64,000 bases of DNA from Serratia nematodiphila DZ0503SBS1 (GTDB lineage: Bacteria > Pseudomonadota > Gammaproteobacteria > Enterobacterales > Enterobacteriaceae), in the NCBI RefSeq assembly GCF_000738675.1, contig NZ_JPUX01000001.1, positions 186,001-250,000 of the forward strand, in the 5' to 3' direction. A model generated the notes under the pieces. The model made no database searches and was not told the DNA's origin. It worked only from the letters and a program-made list of their open reading frames with translations. Of this stretch, positions 47,906 through 58,285 are shown piece after piece. Made by a program: the position numbers and the translations under genes. Every line of letters starts with the position of its first letter. Position 1 is the first letter of the stretch.

Positions 47906-48685
47906 TCAGACCTTGGTGGTGAAATACGCCTTGGTCTGATAGGGCACGGTGACCGTGTCCTGACCCCGCAACTCCTCTTCTTCCGCCACCAGCTGGCGCA
48001 ACCGATCGATAACCTGCTCCTGTTGCTGCGGCGGCAGCGCGGCGATAAAGCTGGTTGAGCGCACCCGGTTGTAGATCACGTCCTCCACCGCGCCCCGGTG
48101 GCCGAGCATAAAGACCTGCTCCTGCAGCGGTTCAAAGCCTTTGAACGGGAAGAACTTGCGCCATTCGCCGGTATAGAAACGCGGCGCATCGCCTTCGTGG
48201 CTATCGACGATCTGATTCAGTTTACGCACCCAACCGACGCGCGCATCGCGCATGTTCCACACCAGGCCGAGTTTGCCGCCGGGCTTGAGAATGCGCTGGA
48301 TTTCCGCCAGCGCCTGCGGCGTGGCGAACCAATGGAAGGACTGGGCGCACACCACGGCATCCACCGACTCGTCCGGCAGCGGGATCGCCTCGGCGGTGCC
48401 CGCCAGCGTTTTCACCTGCGGCAGCGCCGCCGACAGTTTTTCCAGCATTTGCGGCACCGGTTCGACGGCGATCACTTGCGCGCCGGTTTCCAGCAGGCGC
48501 GGGGTGAATTTGCCGGTGCCGGCGCCGAGATCGATGACCGTCATGCCGGCGTGCAGGCCGATGACGTCACGCAGCCAGTCGGCGATTTCCGGCGGGTAAT
48601 CCGGCCGGCCTTTCACATAGCGATCGGCATTGGCCTGATAGCCCTCGGCGGCGGCGTGATGAATCGAATGGGTCGGGGTGGTCAT
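47906..48685 (-). CDS. Class I SAM-dependent methyltransferase
   Basis: A protein of 259 residues. The SAM-binding motif I VIDLGAGTGKFTPRLLETG is near residues 50-68, with the acidic end of the second strand in VIAVEPVPQML, and motif IV is VVCAQSFHWFATPQAL. The pattern is of the Methyltransf_11 group. The substrate is not evident; UbiE-like small-molecule methylation is possible. It converges with yibL, 10 bases apart. Confidence 0.85.
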   Translation of the reverse strand: MTTPTHSIHHAAAEGYQANADRYVKGRPDYPPEIADWLRDVIGLHAGMTVIDLGAGTGKFTPRLLETGAQVIAVEPVPQMLEKLSAALPQVKTLAGTAEAIPLPDESVDAVVCAQSFHWFATPQALAEIQRILKPGGKLGLVWNMRDARVGWVRKLNQIVDSHEGDAPRFYTGEWRKFFPFKGFEPLQEQVFMLGHRGAVEDVIYNRVRSTSFIAALPPQQQEQVIDRLRQLVAEEEELRGQDTVTVPYQTKAYFTTKV

Positions 48686-48786
48686 AACCTGGCTCCTGGC
48701 TGAAAAAACGTGCGGCTACAGTATAGGCGGAAGAAAAGGGTTAACGCGGCATCCGGCGCACGTTTTTCATTTTTCCGCCCACGCGT

Positions 48787-49458
48787 TCAACGGCCGAGCA
48801 GGCGGCGATTGAAGTCCTCGAGGCGCCCTTCGGCGAGCCGCGTGAGCATGGTCTTGCTCCAGCTGGCGGAGAGGCCGGCCACCGCCAGCAGGCGGCGGTA
48901 CTGTTCCGCGTCGAACGGCATATGCCAGGCGATGGCGATAGCTTCGGCGACCGTCACGTCGCTGCTGCGCGCCGCCAGCTCCAGCGGACGGTCGCCGCTG
49001 ACCGCGCCCGGCGACACCACCCGATACAGCCAGCCGCAGCGGCCGCTTTGCTGCATCAGCACCGAAATGTCCTCGATCGCGAAGTGATAATTGAGCTTGA
49101 AGCACGGCGAGCGCGGCTGGGTGACCTGGATCAGCGCCTCGCCCCAGCGGAAGATGTCGCCCATAAACACATTGTGTTCGGTCAGCCCTTCGGTGGAGAG
49201 ATTCTCGCCGAAGGCCGGGGCGCAAAATTGCTCGGCCTGCGCCGGAAACTGCTCGCGCCAGTGGAGGTAATGCTCGCGCGGGTAGTGGCACAGTGCGCGG
49301 TCCGGCCCGCCGTGATAGCTTTTTTCGGCCTGTTCGTCGCCTTCCAGGCCGAGCGGCGTGAGCCGGATGGCGCCATCCACCTGGCGTTTGGCGATGGCGC
49401 TGGGGCGCCCGCCCTCATAGGGTTGGATGCTGCCGATGTAAACGTCTGGGTGATGCAT
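48787..49458 (-). CDS. yiiM: MOSC-domain protein YiiM
   Basis: A protein of 223 residues with the MOSC domain, related to the C-terminal domain of molybdenum cofactor sulfurases. It is closely similar to E. coli YiiM (LGLEGDEQAEKSYHGGPDRALCHYPREHY; QPRSPCFKLNYHF with the conserved Cys). E. coli YiiM reduces 6-N-hydroxylaminopurine as part of molybdenum-dependent detoxification. ATG 49458 is chosen with GGAGGCGC upstream; an ATG at 49518 is in frame but unsupported. Confidence 0.93.
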   Translation of the reverse strand: MHHPDVYIGSIQPYEGGRPSAIAKRQVDGAIRLTPLGLEGDEQAEKSYHGGPDRALCHYPREHYLHWREQFPAQAEQFCAPAFGENLSTEGLTEHNVFMGDIFRWGEALIQVTQPRSPCFKLNYHFAIEDISVLMQQSGRCGWLYRVVSPGAVSGDRPLELAARSSDVTVAEAIAIAWHMPFDAEQYRRLLAVAGLSASWSKTMLTRLAEGRLEDFNRRLLGR

Positions 49459-49523
49459 GTGCGCCTCCGTGTCTCGCGTCGAGGGCTCAGCATAGCCTGA
49501 GTTGTGCCGGGGGGACATAACAA

Positions 49524-49546
49524 CCCGCCCGAAATAATCAGGCGGG
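49524..49546 (-). terminator. Terminator after the chemoreceptor gene
   Basis: CCCGCC (49524-49529) and GGCGGG (49541-49546) form a hairpin followed on the minus strand by TTGTTAT, 10 bases after the stop. Confidence 0.55.
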
Positions 49547-49556
49547 CGGCGGGGCG

Positions 49557-51485
49557 TCAGAAGGTGGTCCAGTTCTCTTCCGCTGCGGCGTTGGCGGCTG
49601 CGGGTTTGACGGCCGGCGTTTTCGGCGCGGCGGCTTTCACGGCGGCGGGTTCGGTCTGCTCCGCCAAACGGAACACCGAAACGCTCTGCAACAGCATGTC
49701 GGCCTGCTCTTCCAGCGAATCGGCGGCGGCGGCGGACTCTTCCACCAGCGCGGCGTTCTGCTGAGTGGTATGGTCCATTTCGACGATCGCCTGGCCAATC
49801 TGGGCGATGCCGCGCGTCTGTTCATCGGAGGCGGCGGCGATCTCGGCCATGATGTCGCGCACGTGGGTGACCGAGCGGACGATCTGCTCCATGGTATTGC
49901 CGGTGCTTTCCACCAGTTCGGTGCCGGTTTTCACCCGGCTGACCGATTCGGCGATCAGCCCTTCGATCTCCTTCGCCGCCTGGGCGCTGCGGCTCGCCAA
50001 GCTGCGTACTTCGCTGGCGACCACCGAGAAGCCGCGGCCCTGTTCGCCGGCGCGCGCCGCTTCCACTGCGGCGTTGAGCGCCAGGATGTTGGTCTGGAAG
50101 GCAATGCCGTTGATTAGGGTAGTAATTTCGGCGATACGCTGCGAACTGCTGGAAATATCGCGCATGGTGCTGACCACGTTTTCCACCAGCTTGCCGCCCT
50201 GCTGCGCGGTCTGCGAGGCGTCGGTGGCCAGCTGATTGGCGTGATGGGCGTTGTCGGCGTTCTGCTTCACCGTGGCGGTCAGCTGCTCCATGCTGGCGGC
50301 GGTTTCCTCGACCGCCGCCGCCTGCTGCTCGGTGCGGGAAGAGAGATCGGTGTTGCCGGCGGCGATTTCCGCCGAGGCAGTGGAGACCTGGCTGACCCCC
50401 ATCTGGATCTTCTCAATCATGGTGCGCAGGTTTTGGCTCATGGCCGCCACCGCGTTCAGCAGCTGCCCCAGCTCGTCGCGGCGGGTGCTGGTCTGCGCCT
50501 GACGCAGGTCGCCGTTGGCGATGCGTTCCGCCATCGCCAGCGTGCTGTGCAGCGGACGGGTGATCTGCAGCGTGATGCGCCAGGCGATTAGCACCCCGGC
50601 GATGATGGCGATCAGGGTGGTGACGCCCATCTGCAGCTGCGCCAGGTTGATGTTGTTGCGCGTCTGCACCAGCTCGTCCTGCATAAAGGCGTTTACCAAC
50701 GTGCCGATCGCTTGCGCGCGTTCGCCGAGCTGCCGGCTGATTTGCTGTTCGTGTTCATAAGCCGGTAGGTAGGCCGCGATGCGGTTTTTGTAATCGTCCA
50801 GGGCGGCCAGCAGCGGTTGCAACTGCGGGCGCTGCGCGTCGCTGACCCGGCGGCTCAGGGCGTTGGCCGCGTCGCGCGCGTCGTCGATGGCCGCCATCAG
50901 CGGCGCTTCGGTTTCCTTGTTCAGGCTCAGCAGCAGGCCGCGCGCGCCGTAGCGCACCTGGGTCAGCTTCTGGTTCAGTTGGATGAAGGCCAGCTGCAGA
51001 TCGCCGTTGGTCAGCTGGCGCTCCACCTGGCTCAGGCTGGCTTGCACTTCCGACATGTTCCAGCTCTGGCGCACGGCGTCTTTCGCCGAGACCGCCTGCT
51101 CAAAGACCTTTTGCTGCTGCTGATATTCCCCGATCAGCGTCACCAGACGCTGCAGATCCTTGCGACTTTGGGCGTCCCAGTCCAGCGCCTGTCCCTGATC
51201 TATCAGTTTGACGGCGTTTTCAATATTGGCGCGGTTGTTCTGCAGATACTCCGGCTGGTAGGTCTGGCCGTACATGGCGCGGTTGTATTTGGCCTGGTTG
51301 ATCTCCTCGTTCAGCCGGTTGCTGAAGTCGATGCGATCGGCGCGGGATTCGATGATGTGCAGATATTGCGCTCCGGTGCCGGCGATGACGACCGCCAACA
51401 GCAGCAACAGCGCGAAGCCGAGGCCGAGCTTTTTACCTACGGTGAGATGAGTGAACTTTCCTGCCAATGCTTGCAATGCCGCCAT
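49557..51485 (-). CDS. Methyl-accepting chemotaxis protein
   Basis: A transmembrane chemoreceptor of 642 residues. The first membrane helix is LGLGFALLLLLAVVIAG (residues about 19-35). A periplasmic helical sensor domain runs to about residue 285, and the second helix is VTTLIAIIAGVLIAW. A HAMP domain follows (RITLQITRPLHSTLAMAERIANGDL), then the signalling hairpin with tip IAEITTLINGIAFQTNILALNAAVEAARAGEQG. The C-terminus ends NWTTF, a variant of the NWETF tether that binds CheR and CheB, so this receptor should be of the full adaptation type. The ligand is unknown. It is a single gene away from the main chemotaxis genes. Confidence 0.94.
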   Translation of the reverse strand: MAALQALAGKFTHLTVGKKLGLGFALLLLLAVVIAGTGAQYLHIIESRADRIDFSNRLNEEINQAKYNRAMYGQTYQPEYLQNNRANIENAVKLIDQGQALDWDAQSRKDLQRLVTLIGEYQQQQKVFEQAVSAKDAVRQSWNMSEVQASLSQVERQLTNGDLQLAFIQLNQKLTQVRYGARGLLLSLNKETEAPLMAAIDDARDAANALSRRVSDAQRPQLQPLLAALDDYKNRIAAYLPAYEHEQQISRQLGERAQAIGTLVNAFMQDELVQTRNNINLAQLQMGVTTLIAIIAGVLIAWRITLQITRPLHSTLAMAERIANGDLRQAQTSTRRDELGQLLNAVAAMSQNLRTMIEKIQMGVSQVSTASAEIAAGNTDLSSRTEQQAAAVEETAASMEQLTATVKQNADNAHHANQLATDASQTAQQGGKLVENVVSTMRDISSSSQRIAEITTLINGIAFQTNILALNAAVEAARAGEQGRGFSVVASEVRSLASRSAQAAKEIEGLIAESVSRVKTGTELVESTGNTMEQIVRSVTHVRDIMAEIAAASDEQTRGIAQIGQAIVEMDHTTQQNAALVEESAAAADSLEEQADMLLQSVSVFRLAEQTEPAAVKAAAPKTPAVKPAAANAAAEENWTTF

Positions 51486-51564
51486 AGCGTTTTTCCTTCT
51501 CCGGGCGAACGTCAATTGAACAAACCATCGGCAGGAAGTGGTCAAACTTTAGCGGATTTCAGGC

Positions 51565-51588
51565 AAAAAAATACCCGCCGGCGGCGGG
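51565..51588 (-). terminator. Rho-independent terminator after sodA
   Basis: CCCGCC / GGCGGG stem (51574-51588) followed on the minus strand by TATTTTTTT, 22 bases after the sodA stop. Confidence 0.75.
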
Positions 51589-51610
51589 CATCTTCATCAA
51601 CGGGGGCGAA

Positions 51611-52231
51611 TTACTTCTTCGCGGCGAAGCGCGCGGCGGCTTCATCCCAGTTGACCACGTTCCAGAACGCCTTGATGTAGTCAGGGCGTTTGTTCTGATA
51701 TTTCAGGTAGTAAGCGTGTTCCCACACGTCCAGACCGATGATTGGGAAACCGGAAGCGCCGGCGACGGCTTCGCCCATCAGCGGGCTGTCCTGGTTGGCG
51801 GTAGACACTACGGCCAGCTTGCCGTCTTTCAGCACCAGCCAGGCCCAACCGGAACCGAAGCGGGTGGCTGCGGCTTTCTCGAACTCTTCCTGGAATTTCT
51901 CAACGCTGCCGAAATCGCGCTCGATGGCCGCTTTCAGATCGCCGCCCAGCGTGGTGCCGGTTTTCAGGTTTTTCCAGAAGAAGCTGTGGTTGGCGTGGCC
52001 GCCGGCGTTGTTGCGCATGAAGGTGCGTTTGTCGGCAGGCACTTTATCCAGATCCTGGATCAGCTCTTCAACGCTGTATTTGGCCAGCTCAGGGTAGGCT
52101 TCCAGCACGGTGTTGGCGTTGTTGACGTAGGTCTGGTGGTGTTTGGTGTGATGGATTTCCATCGTCTGCTTGTCGAAATGCGGTTCCAGTGCGTCGTAAG
52201 CGTACGGCAGGGATGGCAGTGAATAACTCAT
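51611..52231 (-). CDS. sodA: Superoxide dismutase [Mn]
   Basis: A cytoplasmic protein of 206 residues that dismutates superoxide. Metal ligands are His27 (in [14 protein letters not shown]), His82 (HANHSFFW), Asp168 and His172 (in [16 protein letters not shown]). [13 protein letters not shown] and QDSPLMG indicate the manganese form. ATG 52231 fits the E. coli start [21 protein letters not shown] Fur-like box lies about 80 bases upstream, matching the known iron repression of sodA. Confidence 0.97.
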   Translation of the reverse strand: MSYSLPSLPYAYDALEPHFDKQTMEIHHTKHHQTYVNNANTVLEAYPELAKYSVEELIQDLDKVPADKRTFMRNNAGGHANHSFFWKNLKTGTTLGGDLKAAIERDFGSVEKFQEEFEKAAATRFGSGWAWLVLKDGKLAVVSTANQDSPLMGEAVAGASGFPIIGLDVWEHAYYLKYQNKRPDYIKAFWNVVNWDEAAARFAAKK

Positions 52232-52311
52232 AATCATCATCTCCAGTGGTGTATGGGCGGCGCAAAGGGCGAGCACCGCGTAAGCAGTCGGATCATTATA
52301 GTTAATTAAAT

Positions 52312-52330
52312 GATATTGAAAATGATTATC
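52312..52330 (-). promoter_or_regulatory. Fur box upstream of sodA
   Basis: The 19 bases GATATTGAAAATGATTATC match the Fur consensus GATAATGATAATCATTATC at 16 positions. It lies 81 bases before sodA in an AT-rich stretch. Confidence 0.75.
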
Positions 52331-52647
52331 AATGCCCTGTGAACTGTGTGGTTAATGAACAAATTGTTGCGTTAACATGCTGATAGAAGAGGGCGCTGGG
52401 GGGCCGCGTCGAACCGCCGCCCCGGCGCGTTGGTTACTCTCTATACTGTAGGGAGCGCCAACGCCGAAATGTATCGAAATGTGCCAATGCGTTCACTGAA
52501 TGAGCACGAGTGTGTAACAACCACAAGCACGCTGTGGTAATATGGCCGGCGTTCGTAGCAAGCATAACAACAGTGACATTCGCGTTTGCCGCGCTAGCGG
52601 GCAGGCGCATTTGAACAATGTGACAATCGAGAGTAAAGGAGACCCCC
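52331..52647 (+). other. Intergenic region upstream of fdoG
   Basis: This part of the divergent sodA-fdoG gap must carry the fdoG promoter. An imperfect hairpin CTCTCTATACTGTAGGGAG is at 52437-52455. AAAGGAGACC gives fdoG a strong ribosome site. I see no clear FNR or NarL site and no gene. Confidence 0.5.
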
Positions 52648-55600
52648 ATGCAGGTCAGCAGAAGGCAGTTCTTTAAGATCTGCGCTGGCGGTATGGCAGG
52701 AACGACGGTGGCCGCGCTGGGCTTTGCCCCCGAAGTGGCGTTGGCGGAAACCCGGCAGTACAAACTGCTGCGCGCCCGCGAGACCCGTAATACCTGTACG
52801 TATTGTTCCGTCGGCTGTGGGCTGTTGATGTACAGCCTTGGTGATGGCGCCAGAAACGCCAAAGAAAGCATTTTCCATATCGAAGGGGATCCGGATCACC
52901 CGGTAAACCGCGGCGCGCTTTGCCCGAAAGGCGCCGGCCTGGTTGACTTCATCCACAGCGAAAGCCGCCTCAAGTACCCGGAATACCGGGCGCCAGGGTC
53001 GGACAAATGGCAGCGCATCAGCTGGGACGACGCCTTTACCCGCATCGCCAAGCTGGTGAAAGAAGACCGTGACGCCAACTTCATCAAAACCAACGACCAG
53101 GGCGTTACCGTCAACCGCTGGCTGACCACCGGCATGCTGTGCGCTTCGGCCGCCAGCAACGAAACCGGTTTTCTGTCGCAAAAATTTAGTCGCGCTCTCG
53201 GCATGCTTGCCGTAGACAACCAGGCGCGTGTCTGACACGGACCAACGGTAGCAAGTCTTGCTCCAACATTTGGTCGCGGTGCGATGACCAACCACTGGGT
53301 TGATATCAAGAACGCGAATTTGATTATCGTCATGGGCGGTAATGCGGCGGAAGCGCATCCGGTGGGGTTCCGCTGGGCGATGGAAGCCAAAATACACAAC
53401 AATGCCAAGCTGATCGTGATCGATCCGCGCTTTACCCGAACCGCATCGGTGGCGGACTTCTACACGCCGATCCGCTCCGGGACCGACATCGCTTTCCTGT
53501 CGGGCGTGTTGCTGTATCTGATGACCAACAACAAGTTCAACCGCGAATACGTCGAGGCCTACACCAACGCCAGCCTGCTGGTGCGGGAAGACTTTGCCTT
53601 CGAAGACGGCTTGTTCAGCGGCTACGATGCGGAAAACCGCAAGTACGACAAAACCACCTGGAACTACCAGTTCGACGAGAACGGCTTCGCCAAGCGCGAC
53701 GTCACGCTGCAGGATCCGCGCTGCGTGTGGAACCTGCTGAAGCAGCACGTGAGCCGCTACACGCCTGACGTGGTGAGCAACATCTGCGGCACGCCGAAGG
53801 ACGATTTCCTCAAGGTGTGCGAATACATCGCCGAAACCTGCGTGGCGGATAAAACCGCGTCGTTCCTGTACGCCCTGGGCTGGACTCAGCACTCGGTCGG
53901 CGCGCAGAACATCCGCACCATGGCGATGATCCAGCTGCTGCTCGGCAACATGGGCATGGCGGGCGGCGGCGTCAACGCGCTGCGCGGCCACTCCAACATC
54001 CAGGGGCTGACCGATCTCGGCCTGCTGTCGCAGAGCCTGCCGGGCTACCTGACGCTGCCGTCGGAGAAACAGACCGATCTCGAGACCTACCTGAAGGCCA
54101 ACACGCCGAAGGCGCTGCTGCCGGGCCAGGTGAACTACTGGGGCAACTACCCGAAATTCTTCGTCAGCATGATGAAGACCTTCTACGGCGACAAGGCGCA
54201 GAAGGACAACAGCTGGGGCTTTGACTGGTTGCCGAAGTGGGACAAAGGCTACGACGTGCTGCAGTACTTCGAGATGATGGCGCAGGGCAAGGTCAACGGC
54301 TACTTCTGCCAGGGCTTTAACCCGGTGGCGTCGTTCCCGAACAAAAACAAGGTGGTGGCTTCACTGTCCAAGCTGAAGTTCCTGGTGACCATCGATCCGT
54401 TGAACACCGAGACCTCCAACTTCTGGCAGAACCACGGCGAGTTCAACGAAGTGGATCCGTCGCAGATCCAGACCGAAGTGTTCCGCCTGCCGTCCACCTG
54501 CTTCGCCGAAGAGAACGGCTCGATCGTCAACTCCGGCCGCTGGCTGCAGTGGCACTGGAAAGGCGCGGACGCCCCGGGCGAAGCGCTGAACGACGGCGAG
54601 ATCCTGGCGGGCATCTTCAGCCGCCTGCGCGAGATGTATGCGCGCGACGGCGGCGCGGTGCCTGAGCAGGTGCTGAACATGACCTGGGACTACCTGACGC
54701 CGGACAACCCGGCGCCGGAAGAGGTGGCGCAGGAGAACAACGGCAAGGCGCTGGCGGATCTGCTGGATGCCGACGGCAAAGTGCTGGTGAAAAAAGGCGA
54801 ACTGCTCAGCTCGTTCGCGCAATTGCGCGACGACGGCACCACCGCCAGCGGTTGCTGGATCTTCGCCGGCAGCTGGACGCCGGCCGGCAACCAGATGGCG
54901 CGGCGCGACAACGCCGATCCGTCCGGCCTCGGCAACACGCTGGGCTGGGCCTGGGCATGGCCGCTCAACCGCCGCATTCTGTACAACCGCGCCTCGGCGG
55001 ATCCGCAGGGCAAACCGTGGGATCCGAAACGCCAACTGCTGGAGTGGGACGGCGCCAAGTGGGTCGGGGCCGATATCCCGGACTACAGCACCGCCGCGCC
55101 GGGCAGCGACGTCGGGCCGTTCATCATGCAGCCGGAAGGCATGGGCCGCCTGTTCGCCACCGACAAGATGGCGGAAGGGCCGTTCCCTGAACACTATGAG
55201 CCGTTCGAAACGCCGCTCGGCACCAACCCGCTGCACCCGAACGTGGTGTCCAACCCGGCGGCGCGCGTGTTCAAGGACGATCTGGCGGCGATGGGCAAAT
55301 CCGACAAGTTCCCTTACGTCGGCACCACCTATCGTCTGACCGAGCACTTCCACTACTGGACCAAGCACGCGCGGCTGAACGCCATCGCCCAGCCGGAACA
55401 GTTCGTGGAAATCGGCGAAAAGCTGGCGGAAAAGAAAGGCATCAAGCAGGGCGACACCGTGAAAGTCAGCTCCAACCGTGGCTACATCAAGGCCAAGGCG
55501 GTGGTGACCAAGCGTATTCGCACGCTGCAGGTGCACGGCCAGGAAGTCGACACCATCGGCATCCCTATTCACTGGGGTTACGAAGGGGTGGCGAAGAAAG

Positions 55601-55695
55601 GCTTTATCGCCAACACGCTGACGCCGTTCGTCGGCGACGCCAATACGCAAACGCCGGAGTTCAAGGCGTTCCTGGTCAACGTGGAAAAGGTGTAA
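52648..55695 (+). CDS. fdoG: Formate dehydrogenase-O major subunit, selenoprotein (UGA = Sec196)
   Basis: A periplasm-facing molybdenum enzyme subunit of 1015 residues that oxidises formate to CO2 and passes electrons to quinone through FdoH and FdoI. The twin-arginine signal is SRRQFFK (residues 4-10), followed by a hydrophobic segment to AEVALA. The N-terminal [4Fe-4S] cluster Cys residues are in CTYCSVGCG and CPKGAG. The in-frame TGA at 53233-53235 stands in NQARV-U-HGPTVASLAP, exactly the Sec position of E. coli FdoG/FdnG, followed by a SECIS hairpin. The frame continues unbroken to 55695, so this is one gene and not two fragments. Gene order fdoGHI-fdhE favours Fdo over the nitrate-linked Fdn. 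Confidence 0.97.
53233..53275 (+). promoter_or_regulatory. Selenocysteine codon and SECIS element in fdoG
   Basis: After TGA (53233-53235) the mRNA can pair GACCAA (53240-53245) with TTGGTC (53270-53275). Inside that, GG-AGCAA (53247-53254) pairs with TTGCTCC (53258-53264), with one bulged T and loop GTC. SelB, encoded 8 kb downstream, binds such hairpins to decode UGA. Confidence 0.9.
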
Positions 55696-55707
55696 CGGAG
55701 ACGAATT

Positions 55708-56610
55708 ATGGCCATGCAATCTCAAGACATCATTCGTAAATCCGCCACCAATGGTTTCACGCCGGCGCCGCGCGCCCGTGACCACCAGGAAGAAGTGGCC
55801 AAACTGATCGATGTCACCACCTGTATCGGCTGCAAGGCCTGTCAGGTGGCCTGTTCCGAATGGAACGACATCCGCGACGAAGTGGGGCACAACGTCGGGG
55901 TGTACGATAACCCCGCCGATCTGACCGCCAAGTCGTGGACGGTGATGCGCTTCTCCGAGGTGGAGGAAAACGGCAAGCTGGAATGGCTGATCCGCAAGGA
56001 CGGCTGCATGCACTGCGCCGATCCGGGCTGCCTGAAGGCCTGCCCGTCGGAAGGCGCGATCATTCAGTACGCCAACGGCATCGTCGACTTCCAGTCCGAG
56101 CACTGCATCGGCTGCGGCTACTGCATCGCCGGCTGCCCGTTCGACGTGCCGCGCATGAACAAGGACGACAACCGGGTGTACAAGTGCACCCTGTGCGTCG
56201 ACCGGGTGGACGTCGGCCAGGAACCGGCCTGCGTGAAAACCTGCCCGACCGGCGCCATTCACTTCGGCACCAAGGAAGCGATGAAGCAGGTGGCGGCGGA
56301 TCGCGTCAGCGAGCTGAACACCCGCGGTTACCAGAACGCCGGTCTGTACGATCCGGCGGGGGTGGGCGGCACGCACGTGATGTACGTGTTGCACCACGCC
56401 GACAAACCACAGCTGTACCACGGTTTGCCGGACAACCCGAGCATCAGCCCGGCGGTGACCTTCTGGAAGGGCGTGTGGAAACCCCTGGCGGCCATCGGCT
56501 TTGCCGCCACCTTCGCGGCCAGCGTGTTCCACTATGTCGGCGTCGGGCCTAACCGCGTCGAAGATGAGGACGAGCACGACGAGTCGCACGACGAGGAGAC
56601 GCGCAAATGA
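55708..56610 (+). CDS. fdoH: Formate dehydrogenase-O iron-sulfur subunit
   Basis: A protein of 300 residues that carries electrons from FdoG to FdoI through four [4Fe-4S] clusters. Cys motifs are [35 protein letters not shown] and [21 protein letters not shown] single C-terminal membrane helix ([20 protein letters not shown]) anchors it, followed by an acidic His-rich tail. It starts 12 bases after fdoG and overlaps fdoI by 4 bases. Confidence 0.97.
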   Translation: MAMQSQDIIRKSATNGFTPAPRARDHQEEVAKLIDVTTCIGCKACQVACSEWNDIRDEVGHNVGVYDNPADLTAKSWTVMRFSEVEENGKLEWLIRKDGCMHCADPGCLKACPSEGAIIQYANGIVDFQSEHCIGCGYCIAGCPFDVPRMNKDDNRVYKCTLCVDRVDVGQEPACVKTCPTGAIHFGTKEAMKQVAADRVSELNTRGYQNAGLYDPAGVGGTHVMYVLHHADKPQLYHGLPDNPSISPAVTFWKGVWKPLAAIGFAATFAASVFHYVGVGPNRVEDEDEHDESHDEETRK

Positions 56611-57242
56611 GAAAGGAAAAGCCCATTCAGCGTTACAGCGCGCCGGAGCGCATCAACCACTGGATCGTGGCGTTCTGCTTCGTGTTCGCCGCCATCAGCG
56701 GGCTGGGGTTCTTCTTCCCCTCCTTCAACTGGCTGATGAACATCTTCGGGACGCCGCAGCTGGCGCGCATTCTGCACCCGTTTGTCGGGGTGATCATGTT
56801 CGCCGCGTTCCTGCTGATGTTCCTGCGATACTGGAAGCACAACCTGATCAACCGGGAAGATATCGTCTGGGCCAAGAACATCCACAAAATCGCCATGAAC
56901 GAGGAAGTGGGTGATACCGGGCGCTATAATTTCGGCCAGAAGTGCGTGTTCTGGGCGGCGATTATCAGCCTGGTGCTGCTGCTGGCCAGCGGCGTGGTGA
57001 TCTGGCGGCCGTATTTTGCGCCGTCGTTCTCCATTCCGCTGATCCGCATCGCGCTGCTGGTGCATTCGCTGGCCGCGGTCGGCCTTATCATCGTGATTAT
57101 GGTGCACATTTACGCCGCATTGTGGGTAAAAGGCACCATTACCGCGATGGTGGAAGGCTGGGTGCCGGCGGCCTGGGCCAAGAAACATCATCCGCGCTGG
57201 TACCGTGAGGTCCGCGAGAAACGACAGGAAGATAAACCCTGA
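56607..57242 (+). CDS. fdoI: Formate dehydrogenase-O cytochrome b556 subunit
   Basis: An inner membrane diheme cytochrome b of 211 residues with four predicted helices, which gives electrons to quinone. Heme-ligand His residues appear in [34 protein letters not shown] and [24 protein letters not shown]. It matches E. coli FdoI in length. ATG overlaps the fdoH stop (ATGA), and its own stop overlaps the fdhE start (TGATG). Confidence 0.97.
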   Translation: MRKEKPIQRYSAPERINHWIVAFCFVFAAISGLGFFFPSFNWLMNIFGTPQLARILHPFVGVIMFAAFLLMFLRYWKHNLINREDIVWAKNIHKIAMNEEVGDTGRYNFGQKCVFWAAIISLVLLLASGVVIWRPYFAPSFSIPLIRIALLVHSLAAVGLIIVIMVHIYAALWVKGTITAMVEGWVPAAWAKKHHPRWYREVREKRQEDKP

Positions 57243-58171
57243 TGAGTATCCGCATCGTTCCTAAAGAGCAGTTAGGGGCACAGCGTGAGAAGTCCACAAC
57301 GGCGGAGAACATCCCGCCGTTACTTTTCGCCAACCTGAAAAGCCTGTACAGCCGCCGCGCCGAACGTCTGCGTCAGCTGGCTGTCGACAACCCGCTGGGC
57401 GACTACCTGAACTTTGCCGCCGAGCTGGCGCAGGCGCAGCAGCATGCGCTGCACGATAACCCGCTGGCGCTCGATCTTAGCGAAGCGTTGGCGCAGGGCG
57501 CCGCCAGCGGCAAACCGCCGCTCGATCTGAGCGTGTTCCCGCGCAGCGAGCACTGGCGCAAGCTGTTGACATCGCTGATCGCCGAGCTGCGGCCGCAGGC
57601 GCCGGAGCATATTCTGGCGGTGCTGGACAACCTGGAGAAGGCCTCGGCGCACGAGCTGGAGCTGATGGCCGACGCCTTACTCAACCGCGAGTTCGGCAAG
57701 GTAGGCAGCGAGAAGGCGCCGTTTCTCTGGGCCGCGCTGTCGCTCTATTGGGCGCAGATGGCCAGCCTGATCCCCGGCAAGGCGCGCGCCGAATACGGCG
57801 AGCAGCGCCAGTTCTGCCCGGTGTGCGGCAGCATCCCGGTCTCCAGCATGGTGCACATCGGCACCGTCAACGGCCTGCGCTACCTGCACTGCAACCTGTG
57901 CGAAAGCGAATGGCACGTGGTGCGGGTGAAGTGCAGCAACTGCGAGCAGACTCGCGATCTCAACTACTGGTCGCTGGACAGCGAGCAGGCGGCGGTGAAG
58001 GCGGAGAGCTGCGGCGACTGCGGCACTTACCTGAAGATCCTCTATCAGGAAAAAGACCCGCAGGTCGAAGCGGTGGCCGACGATCTGGCTTCGCTGGTGC
58101 TGGATGCCCGTATGGAAGAAGAAGGCTTCGGCCGCAGCAGCATCAATCCGTTCCTGTTCCCGGCGGAGTAA
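57242..58171 (+). CDS. fdhE: Formate dehydrogenase accessory protein FdhE
   Basis: A cytoplasmic protein of 309 residues needed for active respiratory formate dehydrogenases; it binds iron and contacts the Tat-dependent catalytic subunit. The C-terminal half has four Cys pairs of the rubredoxin/zinc-ribbon type: CPVC, CNLC, CSNC and CGDC. The N-terminal half is helical. The last gene of the fdoGHI-fdhE operon, with overlapping start and stop. A GC-rich stem CCGGCCCCG / CGGGGCCGG at 58178-58201 follows without T. Confidence 0.96.
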   Translation: MSIRIVPKEQLGAQREKSTTAENIPPLLFANLKSLYSRRAERLRQLAVDNPLGDYLNFAAELAQAQQHALHDNPLALDLSEALAQGAASGKPPLDLSVFPRSEHWRKLLTSLIAELRPQAPEHILAVLDNLEKASAHELELMADALLNREFGKVGSEKAPFLWAALSLYWAQMASLIPGKARAEYGEQRQFCPVCGSIPVSSMVHIGTVNGLRYLHCNLCESEWHVVRVKCSNCEQTRDLNYWSLDSEQAAVKAESCGDCGTYLKILYQEKDPQVEAVADDLASLVLDARMEEEGFGRSSINPFLFPAE

Positions 58172-58285
58172 CCGCCCGGCCCCGTTCGCGCGGGGCCGGA
58201 TGAGCAATTTCAGAACGGGCTTCTGGCAATCGCCCGGGCGAGTTGCTACGTTTAGGCCATAACGCGCCAAGCGAAAGGAACCACG

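Noticed and set aside
52648..55695. fdoG as a pseudogene split by a stop codon
   Set aside because: The TGA is at the known selenocysteine position, is followed by a SECIS hairpin, and selA and selB are present.
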